In this document: piece by piece, positions 14,563 through 22,273 of the stretch
Layout: each line of letters opens with the position of its first letter
Position numbering within the stretch: the stretch's first letter is position 1
NCBI GenBank assembly: GCA_937898685.1
Contig: CALEJT010000075.1
Location: 1-26,033 of the forward strand
DNA: 26,033 nucleotides
Direction: 5' to 3'
From: an uncultured Gammaproteobacteria bacterium
GTDB taxonomy: Bacteria; Pseudomonadota; Gammaproteobacteria; Pseudomonadales; Pseudohongiellaceae
Notes under the pieces: generated by a model
What the model saw: only the letters and a program-made list of their open reading frames with translations
The model's database searches: none
What the model was told of the DNA's origin: nothing
Made by a program: the position numbers and the translations under genes

Positions 14563-15399
14563 TCAACTCCAAAGAGAAAGAGCGCGGCGCGCGCCCGCCT
14601 TGTAGCGACCAAGCAAAGTGCCCGCGGTGACACTGGCCTGGTCTTTCAGAAACATGCTCGGCGACATCCCGATGAAGCGTTTGAAGTCGCGATTGAGATG
14701 CGACTGATCCGCGTAGTGCGCCACCGCCGCAGCAACGGTCTGCGGGCGCTGCGTTGCCATCCATGTTGCCGTGCGCAGAGCGCGATATTTCATGGCGATG
14801 GACTTCGGCGGTGCCCCATAGACTTCCGGCATCAGGCGCTGCAGATGTCTGCGTCCAACGTCGAGCGCTTCACTCAAGGCATCCACCGCAAGATCGGGCG
14901 AATGCTCCAACCAATGATCCGCCGCCGCCACCAGGCCCACATGCCGGCGCTGTCTCTCTACCGCCGACAGAAAACGTTCGATGAGACTGACATGCGAACC
15001 ATCGAGCGTGGCCTCGCTCAATTGCTCGATCAAGGTGGCGCAGGCCTTCTCACCCCAAAGGTCTGCGCCATCGATGATGCCATCGGCGAGCTCATGCGCG
15101 GGGCACTGCACCAGCTTCAACCAACCGAGCGGCAAAAAACCCAAGGCCACCATGCGCGCACCCGCACTCAACTCGATCTGATACGCCGCATTCGTCGGCC
15201 CGATCAAGGCCACCGCCGGTGCCCCTACACGCTCACCATTGGCAAAGACGTACCAGGAACTCCCCGCCAAGCGGATGTGCAGGTTCGGCAGCATCGCCGG
15301 CAACAAGGCGCTGAAGCCTTCGCTCACCCCATCCACGACGGCATGCATGGTCAGGAGCGAGCAGTGTTGGGGGGAGGGGAGGAAGTAGTTGAGCTTCAT
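14563..15399 (-). CDS. AraC-family transcriptional regulator
   Basis: A 278-residue protein. The N-terminal ~150 residues form a cupin-like or mixed ligand domain (VVDGVSEGFSALLPAMLPNL, VALIGPTNAAYQIELSAGAR). Residues about 165-255 carry the AraC double helix-turn-helix, including LSEALDVGRRHLQRLM and VAAAVAHYADQSHLNRDFKR, the latter being the classic second-helix signature ending in RFIGMSPSMF. The start at 15399 (MKLNYF) is the best fit; no strong Shine-Dalgarno is seen, and the longer frame runs toward the repeat array. It lies upstream of the OmpA gene on the same strand, with 124 bases between, and could regulate it, but that is inference. Confidence 0.85.
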   Translation of the reverse strand: MKLNYFLPSPQHCSLLTMHAVVDGVSEGFSALLPAMLPNLHIRLAGSSWYVFANGERVGAPAVALIGPTNAAYQIELSAGARMVALGFLPLGWLKLVQCPAHELADGIIDGADLWGEKACATLIEQLSEATLDGSHVSLIERFLSAVERQRRHVGLVAAADHWLEHSPDLAVDALSEALDVGRRHLQRLMPEVYGAPPKSIAMKYRALRTATWMATQRPQTVAAAVAHYADQSHLNRDFKRFIGMSPSMFLKDQASVTAGTLLGRYKAGARRALSLWS

Positions 15400-15493
15400 G
15401 CGGGGTAGGCCAGCGCGTCCATGGCAATTGAAGTGCGTGAGAGTAGCGATTGAATTGCGCGAACCGCAAGTCGCATGGGAGGGGAACATGGGA

Positions 15494-15817
15494 GGGGACA
15501 CTCACCTCAGGAGCGAACGGAAGGGAGAGGACAAGGGACAGTCACTTGGTAGTACCAGGGACAGTCACTGGTGGGGAGAGGACAGTCGCCTTGGGATTGG
15601 GATGGGGACACTCACCTAGGATGGTAGAGCGGGGACAGCCACCTAATGGGCGGTGGTGAGCCAAGCGAAAGGGAAGGGAGGGGACACTCACCTCATGAGG
15701 GGAATCGCCTGAGGGAGAGGACAAAGGACAAGGGACAGTCACTGGTGGGGAGAGGACAGTCGCCTTGGGATTGGGATGGGGACACTCACCTGGGATGGTA
15801 GAGCGGGGACAGCCACC
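15494..15817 (+). repeat. Array of eleven GGGGACA-type motifs
   Basis: Eleven same-orientation variants: GGGGACACTCACC at 15494, 15604, 15680 and 15778; GGGACAGTCACT at 15535, 15558 and 15732; GGACAGTCGCC at 15580 and 15754; GGGGACAGCCACC at 15631 and 15805. Variation is concentrated at the two central positions (AGT/ACT/AGC) and near the end. Spacing is irregular, so this is not a CRISPR array. The array fills the gap between the AraC start and the GST terminator. Confidence 0.85.
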
Positions 15818-15845
15818 TGATGGGCGGTGGTGAGCCAAGCGAAAG
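15557..15845 (+). repeat. Tandem duplication of a 115-bp block, period 174 bp
   Basis: Bases 15557-15671 and 15731-15845 are direct copies that differ at only two positions by eye (CCTAGG versus CCTGGG and CCTAAT versus CCTGAT). Partial similarity continues upstream of each (15491-15509 versus 15677-15695), so the duplicated unit was probably about 180 bp and has since gained or lost a few bases. High identity implies a recent event, probably by slippage or recombination between motifs. Confidence 0.85.
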
Positions 15846-15881
15846 CGATGAGAAACGTCGGAGGTTGACGCTTCTCATCGC
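15837..15881 (-). terminator. Probable terminator of the GST gene
   Basis: Plus-strand arms GCGATGAGAA (15845-15854) and TTCTCATCGC (15872-15881) pair perfectly, with an inner CGTC/GACG stem. On the minus strand the hairpin lies 23 bases after the GST stop and is followed by CTTTCGCTT, a moderate T-rich tract. The hairpin abuts the right end of the duplicated repeat block. Confidence 0.7.
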
Positions 15882-15903
15882 GGAAGGGATGTAGGTATAG
15901 GTA

Positions 15904-16509
15904 TTAAGCGAGACCTTGGATCTTGAGAGCCTCCGCCACCGACGGACGCGTTCTGATGCGCTCGTAGTAGTCGATGAGGTGCGGGAACTCGGCGATGGAA
16001 ACGCCTACGCGGTCACGCCAGCTGAGGATGACGAAGAGGTAGGCGTCGGCCACGGAGAAATTGTCGCCCATCAGGTACTGCGAGTTGTCGAGGCGTTTCT
16101 CGATGAAGCCGAGTCGACGCGCTATGAGTTCCTTGGCCGCCTTGCGCACGTTTTCATCGGAGTCGGGGCGGAACAGGGGGCCGAAGCTCTTGTGTACTTC
16201 GGAGTTCACGTAAGCGAGCCACTCCAGCAGACGGATGTACTCGGTAGAGCCGGGCTTGGGTCCAAGCTTGCCGGTTTGATCCTGGCTGACGATGTAGCTC
16301 AGCACCGCCACGTTCTCGGTGAGGAGCTCGCCATTGTCGAGAACGAGCGCAGGCACATAGCCCTTCGGATTCACGTCGCTGAACGCTTTGCCATCGGAGG
16401 TGTTGCGCGTACCGCGATCGACGGAGACGGCCTCGAACTGCAGACCGGCTTCGATCAACGAAATCATGGCAGCCATGGAGCAGGCGCCGGCGAGGTAGTA
16501 GAGCTTCAT
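15904..16509 (-). CDS. Glutathione S-transferase (beta-class-like)
   Basis: A 201-residue protein with an N-terminal thioredoxin-like domain (MKLYYLAGACSMAAMISLIE, Cys10 as the expected beta-class catalytic residue), then the NPKGYVPALVLDNGELLTE segment with the cis-Pro and the glutathione-contacting Glu-Asn. An all-helical C-terminal domain follows, including the N-capping FSVADAYLFVIL motif. It probably conjugates or reduces electrophiles with glutathione in the cytoplasm. AAGGA lies about 8 bases before the ATG, and a terminator follows. The length is normal. Confidence 0.92.
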   Translation of the reverse strand: MKLYYLAGACSMAAMISLIEAGLQFEAVSVDRGTRNTSDGKAFSDVNPKGYVPALVLDNGELLTENVAVLSYIVSQDQTGKLGPKPGSTEYIRLLEWLAYVNSEVHKSFGPLFRPDSDENVRKAAKELIARRLGFIEKRLDNSQYLMGDNFSVADAYLFVILSWRDRVGVSIAEFPHLIDYYERIRTRPSVAEALKIQGLA

Positions 16510-16565
16510 TGGTGTGTCCTTTCAGGTGTTGAAAACTGTGCTCGAAGGCGAACGCCAAACGTAGC

Positions 16566-17273
16566 TCAAACTTTGGGAGATGCAAGTGCTTTGCTGGGAG
16601 GTTTGTAGGGCGGCGCCGACGCGATCCACATGCTGAGGGCATACAGCAGCACGCCATCGTCCTGTAGCCGCACTTGCAGATCGTAACCCGAAAGCTCTTC
16701 CCCCAGCGCCACGGCAAACTCACGCTGGATCGGATCGATGGCAGTAATGCTCTTGATGGTGGAGGCGTCGAAGGATATTCCGTCTTTGTAATCGGGAGTG
16801 GTCCGCAATTCGTTGCGATGAATGGCCAGGATGATGCGTTCGGCATCGGCATAGGAAACTGCTCCACCGAGTTCGACATCCACCGACCAGTCACCATCGG
16901 TGAAATGCCAGCGTTCCTCGAAAGAAGGCTGACTGATGATCAGCCACTCGCCCATACCGAAGTGGCGCGGCGAGCAAAACACTACACTGGCATGACACAC
17001 CCCGAACTGCCGCCAGATGCGCTTAAGCCCATCTTCGGCGGTGGCGGAACGAATCAGATACCAACTCCCACCCATTCCTGAGCGGGTTTCGACAGCGGCG
17101 GTCTCAAGGTTGACCCGCTTGGCAATTTCTTGAATGATCACTCTGTCTGCCTCCGCGACATCCGGAGCCCCGGCCCAGTCGAGTTCTGCGTTCGCCACCG
17201 CTGCAAACGGCAGGCAGAAACTGGCTGTCGCCAGTGGCAAGAGTCGGCGAACGTTGGCCAGAGTCGTAATCAT
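16566..17273 (-). CDS. Exported protein of unknown function, paralogue 1
   Basis: A 235-residue protein with a signal peptide (cleavage around VANA-ELDWAG). It is clearly related to the adjacent gene at 17270-18034: both have an ELDWA/LIDWA start, a DR(K)xI-x-EI helix, a C-x6-C pair (CHASVVFC here), ERWHFTDGDWSVDVELGGAV, SYADAERIILAIHRNELR, and a C-terminal barrel-like half. I do not recognise a named domain. The start ATG overlaps the TGA of the upstream paralogue as ATGA, so they are translated together. The C-terminus (PPYKPPSKALASPKV) is proline/lysine-rich and differs from the paralogue. Confidence 0.78.
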   Translation of the reverse strand: MITTLANVRRLLPLATASFCLPFAAVANAELDWAGAPDVAEADRVIIQEIAKRVNLETAAVETRSGMGGSWYLIRSATAEDGLKRIWRQFGVCHASVVFCSPRHFGMGEWLIISQPSFEERWHFTDGDWSVDVELGGAVSYADAERIILAIHRNELRTTPDYKDGISFDASTIKSITAIDPIQREFAVALGEELSGYDLQVRLQDDGVLLYALSMWIASAPPYKPPSKALASPKV

Positions 17274-18034
17274 TGATAGTGCCTCCGGTCTTCGGCATCG
17301 ACTCGTAAATCGCTTCCGAGTGCCGCAATAACCGGTGAATGACTCTCGCCTCCAACATCAGCGCCATACATGACTTCTATCAAGAGCTGCACCTCGTCAC
17401 CGTTCAACTGCACCTCCAGCAAATAACCCTCGCTACCGGAGTTCAATGTGACGCTGAATCGACGACCAAGAGGATCGAAGGTCTCGATGACGCGTATGTC
17501 ATCTGCGTCATAGCTAGTACGCGCCGCGCCGTCGGATAACGCACTTCTGAGTTGTTGGCGTTGGATGGCGTGAATGATCGTTTCCGCTTCCGCATAGGAA
17601 ACTGCGCCGCCGAGTTTGACATCGATGGACCAATCACCATCCATGAAGCGCCAACGCTCTTGCAGCGTAGGTTCAGCCCGAACGCGCCAGTTTCCAACAC
17701 CCCAGTGAGTGCTGTTCGCACAGTCCGAATCACTGTTGGGACAAATCGAAAACTCACGCCATGAAATGCGTCTGCCGGTGACGAAAACGGGGGAGCGGAT
17801 GACGTAGAACTTGCTCTCTGCGGGTAAGCGATGACGCTCTTCGATGGTGTCGGCGTCGAAGTGCAAGCGCTCCACGATCTCGGTGATTGCCTTTCTGTCC
17901 GCTTCGGTTAGGTGAGGAACGGGTGCCCAGTCGATCAGCGCAGCTGCGGGAAACGACAGCAAACAGCAAGTGAAGAGAACGGCGGTCGTCAGACCGCACA
18001 CTGCACGGCTCGCGCAAAGGCTCCGGCTGGTCAT
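17270..18034 (-). CDS. Exported protein of unknown function, paralogue 2
   Basis: A 254-residue protein with a signal peptide (LLSFPAAA, cleavage before LIDWAP). Like its neighbour it has the C-x6-C pair (CPNSDSDC), WGVGNWRV, ERWRFMDGDWSIDVKLGGAV and SYAEAETIIHAIQRQQLR. The two share roughly a third or more of their residues by eye, with the block after DGDWS nearly identical in pattern, so they arose by gene duplication. The family is unknown to me. GGAG lies about 8 bases before the ATG. The two genes overlap by four bases. Confidence 0.78.
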   Translation of the reverse strand: MTSRSLCASRAVCGLTTAVLFTCCLLSFPAAALIDWAPVPHLTEADRKAITEIVERLHFDADTIEERHRLPAESKFYVIRSPVFVTGRRISWREFSICPNSDSDCANSTHWGVGNWRVRAEPTLQERWRFMDGDWSIDVKLGGAVSYAEAETIIHAIQRQQLRSALSDGAARTSYDADDIRVIETFDPLGRRFSVTLNSGSEGYLLEVQLNGDEVQLLIEVMYGADVGGESHSPVIAALGSDLRVDAEDRRHYQ

Positions 18035-18098
18035 GGATCGAGCTCCTTCTTAGAGATAGAACCACGGCATCACTTCGATCCTGATTCGGGAGGTGAGA

Positions 18099-18560
18099 TT
18101 AACGCGAGGCGGTGAGTCGTTCCAGATAGCGCACGAAGCTCGGGTCTTCTCCTCGCAACAATTGCGGCAGACAGGCGCGGAAGTGCGGCTTCTGGTGCCA
18201 CTCGCGGATGTAGTCTTCCCAGGAGTTCCAGCGTCGGGCCTGGGTGGGCGACATATCTTCTTCGTACATCAAGAGATAGGCGCGTTCGAAGAGCGAGACC
18301 AGCATCGCGAAGATGATCAACTGCCGTTCCTTCTGCTCTTCGTTGAGCGACATCTGCGCCTCGCCGGAGAAGAGTTTCAGATCGGGATTCTCCAAGGCGA
18401 CCTTCAGGAAATCCTGATAGTTGTCCGACAAGAGTTGATAGACCTCTTCTTCCTCGTTCTCGCGTTCTTTTCTTTGCTCGTACACGAAGACGGCGATGGC
18501 TAGGGGCAGGCCGATGACCGTGACGATGTAACTCCACAGTTCCCAGGTTTCGAGTGACAT
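18099..18560 (-). CDS. Membrane-anchored protein of unknown function
   Basis: A 153-residue protein with one N-terminal membrane helix (LWSYIVTVIGLPLAIAVFVY). A charged, helical cytoplasmic part follows: QRKERENEEEEVYQLLSDNY, then LVSLFERAYLLMYEEDMSPT, then WEDYIREWHQKPHFRACLPQ. This layout resembles uncharacterised single-pass proteins with a DUF4760-like helical domain, but I cannot assign it. I chose the ATG at 18560 (MSLETWEL) because AAGGGA precedes it by about 11 bases; an earlier in-frame TTG at 18578 would contain this site. It is divergent from katE. Confidence 0.65.
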   Translation of the reverse strand: MSLETWELWSYIVTVIGLPLAIAVFVYEQRKERENEEEEVYQLLSDNYQDFLKVALENPDLKLFSGEAQMSLNEEQKERQLIIFAMLVSLFERAYLLMYEEDMSPTQARRWNSWEDYIREWHQKPHFRACLPQLLRGEDPSFVRYLERLTASR

Positions 18561-18830
18561 GAGGCAAATCCCTTTCAATACCTGACATTCCGATGCTTGC
18601 CGGCTGCAACGCGAAGTTCAAGACATGGTGAGGAACGCGTTGCTTCTGTGAGCAATGCATCACAGCGCGTGTAACAACGAAATCGTAACCAACATTTTGT
18701 GAACTGTCCCACGAGAGGCCTTGCTCTTCGCGGCTATGTTCGAAGCTCATCCTGAAGATCTAGCAGGTGAAGGATGGAGGGCATGCAGTATTCGCCGAGA
18801 GAGGACGTGACTAGTTGCAAGGAGAGAGAG
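18561..18830. promoter_or_regulatory. Divergent promoter region of katE and the membrane-protein gene
   Basis: About 270 bases between the two divergent starts. It contains GAACTGTCCCA near 18703, a partial match to the GGGACAG motif family on the reverse strand. I see no strong sigma70 pair for katE; a stationary-phase or OxyR-type control would be usual for katE genes but is not shown by this sequence. Confidence 0.35.
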
Positions 18831-20927
18831 ATGGCGAAAAAAGAAACGAATGGCAGAGCTTCAGCATCCGGCAAGCGCAGGAACGGCAGCCGCGGTATGG
18901 GAGGGGAATTGCATCAGCAAGCTGGACCGAACAATCCTGCGTTGACCACCAATCAAGGCATTCCTGTCTCGGACAATCAGAACTCACTACGCTACGGTGC
19001 ACGAGGTCCTACCTTGCTGGAGGACTTCATTCTCAGGGAAAAGATCACCCACTTCGATCACGAACGCATACCAGAACGCATCGTGCATGCGCGTGGCACC
19101 GGCGTGCATGGTTACTTCGAACTCACCAAGTCTTTGAAGAAATACACGCGTGCGAAGATCCTGACGGAGGTGGGCGAGCGTACGCCGGTGTTCGCGCGCT
19201 TCTCCACGGTGGCCGGTGGTGCCGGATCGATCGATACACCGCGCGACGTGCGTGGGTTTGCGGTGAAGTTCTATACCAAGGAAGGCAACTGGGATCTCGT
19301 GGGGAACAACATCCCGGTGTTCTTCATTCAGGATGCAATCAAGTTTCCGGACCTGGTGCATGCGGTGAAGATGGAACCCGATCGCGGCTTTCCACAAGCA
19401 GCATCGGCGCACGATACGTTCTGGGACTTCATTTCGCTCACGCCGGAATCGATGCACATGATCATGTGGGCGATGAGCGATCGCACGATTCCGCGTTCAC
19501 TGCGCATGATCGAAGGTTTCGGCGTGCATAGCTTCAGGTTCATCAATGAGCAGGGCGACTCCACCTTCGTCAAATTCCACTGGCGGCCGAAACTCGGGCT
19601 GCAGTCCACCGTGTGGGATGAGGCGGTGAAGATCGCGGGAGCCGATCCGGACTTCCACCGCCGCGATCTGTTCGAAGCGATCCAACGGGGCGACTTCCCT
19701 GAATGGGACCTGGCAGTACAGCTTTTTACGGAGGAAGAAGCAGAAGCTTTTCCATTCGATCACCTCGATCCCACCAAGATCATTCCAGAGGAATTGGTGC
19801 CGCTTACCTACATCGGGCGCATGGTGCTCGATCGTTGGCCGGACAATTTCTTTGCCGAAACCGAGCAGGTGGCATTCTGTCCCGCCAACCTGGTGCCGGG
19901 CATCGACTTCAGCAACGATCCGCTGTTGCAGGGACGTTTGTTCTCGTATCTCGATACACAGCTGTCGCGCCTCGGCTCTTCCAACTTCCATCAATTGCCG
20001 ATCAACGCGCCCAAGTGTCCCTTCGCGAACTTTCAACGTGATGGCCACATGCAGATGGCTGTCCCCAAGGGCAGGGTGAACTATGAACCCAACTCGCTCG
20101 AGCAGGGACAGCCACGCGAAAAGCCGACGGGCTTCAGAAGCTTTGCGGCGCAGGTGGCGGAAGATGGCAAGGTCCGCGTGCGCTCCGCGAGCTTTGCGGA
20201 TCACTACTCGCAGGCGCGGCTGTTCTATAGAAGCCAAACGGAGATCGAGCAGGCTCACATCGCCTATGCGCTGGTATTCGAACTTTCCAAGGTGGAAACG
20301 CTGCACGTGCGCACAGCGATCGTGGGACACCTGCGTCACATCGACGAAGACCTGGCGCAGCGTGTTGCGGACGGCCTGGGTCTGACCGAGCTGCCGCCAG
20401 CGCCGCCCACCACGACGCAGATCGTCGACATGGAGCCATCACCACCCCTGCGCATCATCGGCAAGACTCCGGGGACACTCACTGGTCGCTGTATCGGCAT
20501 CCTTATCGATGACGGCTCCGACGCCGCGCTGGTGTCCAAGCTCTGCAAGGCGGCCACCAAGGAAGGCGCCAGCGTGAAGATCGTCGCCCCGAAGATCGGC
20601 GGCAGACGTTTGAGTGATGGCTCGGAACTCAACGCCGACGGCCAACTGGCGGGGACACCCTCCGTGGTGTTCGATGCGGTGGCCTTGGTGCTGTCGCAAA
20701 CGGCCGGTCAACGTCTCGCAAAAGAAGCTGCCGTCGTGGACTGGGTGCGTGATGCCTTTGGTCATCTCAAAGCGATCGCCTTCGATGCCGGCGCCGAAGC
20801 CGTACTACAAGCGGGCGGAATCGAGAAAGACGCAGGTGTGGTGGCAGCGAAAGAGGGCGCCCACTTCCTGGCCGAGGCCAAGACGCGACAGTGGGCGCGT
20901 GAGCCGAAGTTGAGGATGTTGCCTTGA
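18831..20927 (+). CDS. katE: Large-subunit catalase (HPII type)
   Basis: A 698-residue clade-2 catalase that decomposes hydrogen peroxide in the cytoplasm. Visible landmarks are the catalytic His86 in RIVHARG, the distal Asn near 159-160 in DLVGNNIP, and the heme-ligand Tyr373 in RLFSYLDTQLSR. The C-terminal ~140 residues (from about RCIGILIDDG) are the flavodoxin/DJ-1-like domain that marks the large catalases. I chose the ATG at 18831 because AGGAGA lies 6 bases upstream; an earlier ATG at 18774 would add a poorly conserved extension. The N-terminal tail (residues 1-35) is basic and low in conservation. Three partial repeat-motif matches lie inside the gene. Confidence 0.95.
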   Translation: MAKKETNGRASASGKRRNGSRGMGGELHQQAGPNNPALTTNQGIPVSDNQNSLRYGARGPTLLEDFILREKITHFDHERIPERIVHARGTGVHGYFELTKSLKKYTRAKILTEVGERTPVFARFSTVAGGAGSIDTPRDVRGFAVKFYTKEGNWDLVGNNIPVFFIQDAIKFPDLVHAVKMEPDRGFPQAASAHDTFWDFISLTPESMHMIMWAMSDRTIPRSLRMIEGFGVHSFRFINEQGDSTFVKFHWRPKLGLQSTVWDEAVKIAGADPDFHRRDLFEAIQRGDFPEWDLAVQLFTEEEAEAFPFDHLDPTKIIPEELVPLTYIGRMVLDRWPDNFFAETEQVAFCPANLVPGIDFSNDPLLQGRLFSYLDTQLSRLGSSNFHQLPINAPKCPFANFQRDGHMQMAVPKGRVNYEPNSLEQGQPREKPTGFRSFAAQVAEDGKVRVRSASFADHYSQARLFYRSQTEIEQAHIAYALVFELSKVETLHVRTAIVGHLRHIDEDLAQRVADGLGLTELPPAPPTTTQIVDMEPSPPLRIIGKTPGTLTGRCIGILIDDGSDAALVSKLCKAATKEGASVKIVAPKIGGRRLSDGSELNADGQLAGTPSVVFDAVALVLSQTAGQRLAKEAAVVDWVRDAFGHLKAIAFDAGAEAVLQAGGIEKDAGVVAAKEGAHFLAEAKTRQWAREPKLRMLP

Positions 20928-20981
20928 GGCTTTGAGAGCTCGCTCCCCGCCATGTGTTAGTTCGGCGTTTACTCGGCAGGT

Positions 20982-20997
20982 CGGCCGTTCTCGGCCG
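20982..20997 (+). terminator. Possible katE terminator hairpin
   Basis: CGGCCG at 20982-20987 and 20992-20997 pair around TTCT, about 55 bases after the katE stop. No T-run follows; the next bases are the REP-like GGGGACAG. It may form a transcription-ending structure together with the following hairpin, but this is weak. Confidence 0.35.
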
Positions 20998-21027
20998 GGG
21001 ACAGTCACTTGCAAAGGGTGGCTGTCC
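20997..21027. repeat. REP-like hairpin at the 3' border of the RAYT gene
   Basis: GGGGACAGTCAC (20997-21008) pairs with GTGGCTGTCC (21018-21027) around a short loop, giving a 10-bp stem with one G-T wobble. It is the only intergenic place in the window where two motif copies face each other closely, as in classical REP/BIME hairpins. It lies downstream of the RAYT gene, the usual position of cognate REPs. Confidence 0.8.
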
Positions 21028-21119
21028 AACGGCTAAAGAGTTGCATTGCAATCGGAGGCAAACGTGACCTGTCGCAAAGAGGAAATCGGAGAGAGGCCGG
21101 AGAAACCCAAATAGCGGGC

Positions 21120-21148
21120 GCAGCCGAAGGCTGCCTTCGAGAAGGCAG
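21120..21148 (-). terminator. Overlapping hairpins after the RAYT gene
   Basis: GCAGCC-GAA-GGCTGC (21120-21134) and CTGCCTT-CGAG-AAGGCAG (21131-21148) share four bases, so only one can form at a time. They lie 15-43 bases after the RAYT stop on the minus strand. There is no clear T-run, so terminator function is tentative. Confidence 0.35.
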
Positions 21149-21162
21149 TGGGGAGGTAAGGT

Positions 21163-22125
21163 TTACGCCGCTACAAATTCGGACTGGATCGCTCGGCGTT
21201 CAAGTGCAGGAAGTATTTCGAGGCCATGCAGCATCGTTGAAGTTTCCTTCTCGATCTCCTTGCTCAACAGCATCCATTGCCACTCGCTGAGACCGAGCTT
21301 CTGGAGCAGCGGCAATCGATTCTCTTTTATCGAGCTTCGCTTGCCAGGAACGCGTACCCTGCCATACCAATCCACCAGCTGCAGATAATCACGATAACGA
21401 CACGGAATGGCGGGCCGAGAACGATGTTGGTTCTCGGTCTCACCGAAGGGCATCAGTCGCGGTGTTGGCCTTCCTTGCTGCGAAAGCTTGAGTGCTCTGC
21501 GAATCCGATCCTGGATGGATGTGAAATCGGAGGATTCGAGATCACTGGCGGTACCGGCCCTAACAGGATTCAGATCCACATAGGCCATGCAGGCCAACAG
21601 AGCGGCTTCGTCCTTCAAAGCTTGAGACTTGAAGCGCCCTTCCCAGAAACGTCCAGTGCAGCCGTCTTCTTTGTTGGCGCGTAGCGCGATGACGTAGTTA
21701 AGGCAGGCCATGAAGCGGCTCAGATTGCATAGTTGAGCTCGCCACTTCCCGGCCAAAGCCTGTAGCTCTTCTTTTTCGAAATCTGACAAGGTTTCGCCAC
21801 TCTTAAAGCGCTGAAGCAGCAGCGGACCACGATAGAGCTTCGCCCAGCGGCGGCAGACTTCTTCGAGAGACCATTGCTTAGCCCGAGCAGAATCAACGTG
21901 CAGCACGAGATGGTAGTGGTTGCTCATCACCGCGTAAGCCGCGATATCCATCGCAAAGATCTCTGCGAGAAACTTGATGCGTGCCACCAGCCAGGTCTTG
22001 CGATGATCGAACGATGTGCCGTTCTCATCTTTCCCCATCAAGAATGCACGACGGACACACCGCGAGATGCAGTGGTAGTAGGGAGTGGCGTCCAAAGACA
22101 CCAGTTGAGAGCGTGGGCGCGTCAT
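21163..22125 (-). CDS. REP-associated tyrosine transposase (RAYT, Y1_Tnp/TnpA-REP)
   Basis: A 320-residue protein of the IS200/IS605-related HUH family. It opens with SLDATPYYHCISRCVRRAFL, has the metal-binding H70-Y71-H72 in MSNHYHLVLHVD, the typical GRFWEGRFKSQAL segment and the catalytic Tyr182 in CMAYVDLNPVRAG. A RAYT-type C-terminal domain follows to about residue 320. RAYTs nick and join single-stranded REP DNA and are usually single-copy, domesticated genes without their own insertion-sequence ends. Here it is bordered by inverted GGGGACAG motifs (20997 and 22208), and matching motifs occur elsewhere in the window. No good Shine-Dalgarno precedes the ATG at 22125. All key residues are present, so it is probably active. 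Confidence 0.93.
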   Translation of the reverse strand: MTRPRSQLVSLDATPYYHCISRCVRRAFLMGKDENGTSFDHRKTWLVARIKFLAEIFAMDIAAYAVMSNHYHLVLHVDSARAKQWSLEEVCRRWAKLYRGPLLLQRFKSGETLSDFEKEELQALAGKWRAQLCNLSRFMACLNYVIALRANKEDGCTGRFWEGRFKSQALKDEAALLACMAYVDLNPVRAGTASDLESSDFTSIQDRIRRALKLSQQGRPTPRLMPFGETENQHRSRPAIPCRYRDYLQLVDWYGRVRVPGKRSSIKENRLPLLQKLGLSEWQWMLLSKEIEKETSTMLHGLEILPALERRAIQSEFVAA

Positions 22126-22195
22126 GTGAGCAGTCCGTTGCTCGATGAATCACGATGCTCTGAGTCTAGGAGAGGCTGAAGAAATTTCCAGTTTG

Positions 22196-22208
22196 GGTGG
22201 CTGTCCCC
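22196..22208 (-). repeat. REP-like motif at the 5' border of the RAYT gene
   Basis: GGTGGCTGTCCCC, the inverted form of GGGGACAGCCACC, lies 71 bases upstream of the RAYT start. With the copy at 20997 it gives the unit inverted ends of about 12 bp. Confidence 0.8.
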
Positions 22209-22221
22209 GGTGAGGAGAAAC

Positions 22222-22253
22222 GGGCGCGAGGGATTTGCGTGAGCCCTCGCGCC
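22222..22253 (-). terminator. Probable terminator of the GlcG-like gene
   Basis: GGCGCGAGGG (22223-22232) pairs perfectly with CCCTCGCGCC (22244-22253). On the minus strand it lies about 20 bases after the stop at 22274 and is followed by GTTTCTCC, a short T-rich tract. The strong 10-bp GC stem makes termination likely. Confidence 0.7.
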
Positions 22254-22273
22254 GTTGGCATTGGCGCGAGACC

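Noticed and set aside
15494..15817. CRISPR array
   Set aside because: The motifs are only 11-13 bases, with irregular spacing and repeated instead of unique spacers; no cas gene is present.
15542..15838. A 98-codon minus-strand frame through the repeat array
   Set aside because: Its translation is simply the repeated DNA read twice; it has no start signal and its composition is repetitive Pro/Ser/His.
18774..18830. Longer katE start
   Set aside because: The ATG at 18774 has its purine-rich stretch too close, while the ATG at 18831 has AGGAGA at ideal distance; the extra residues are not catalase-like.
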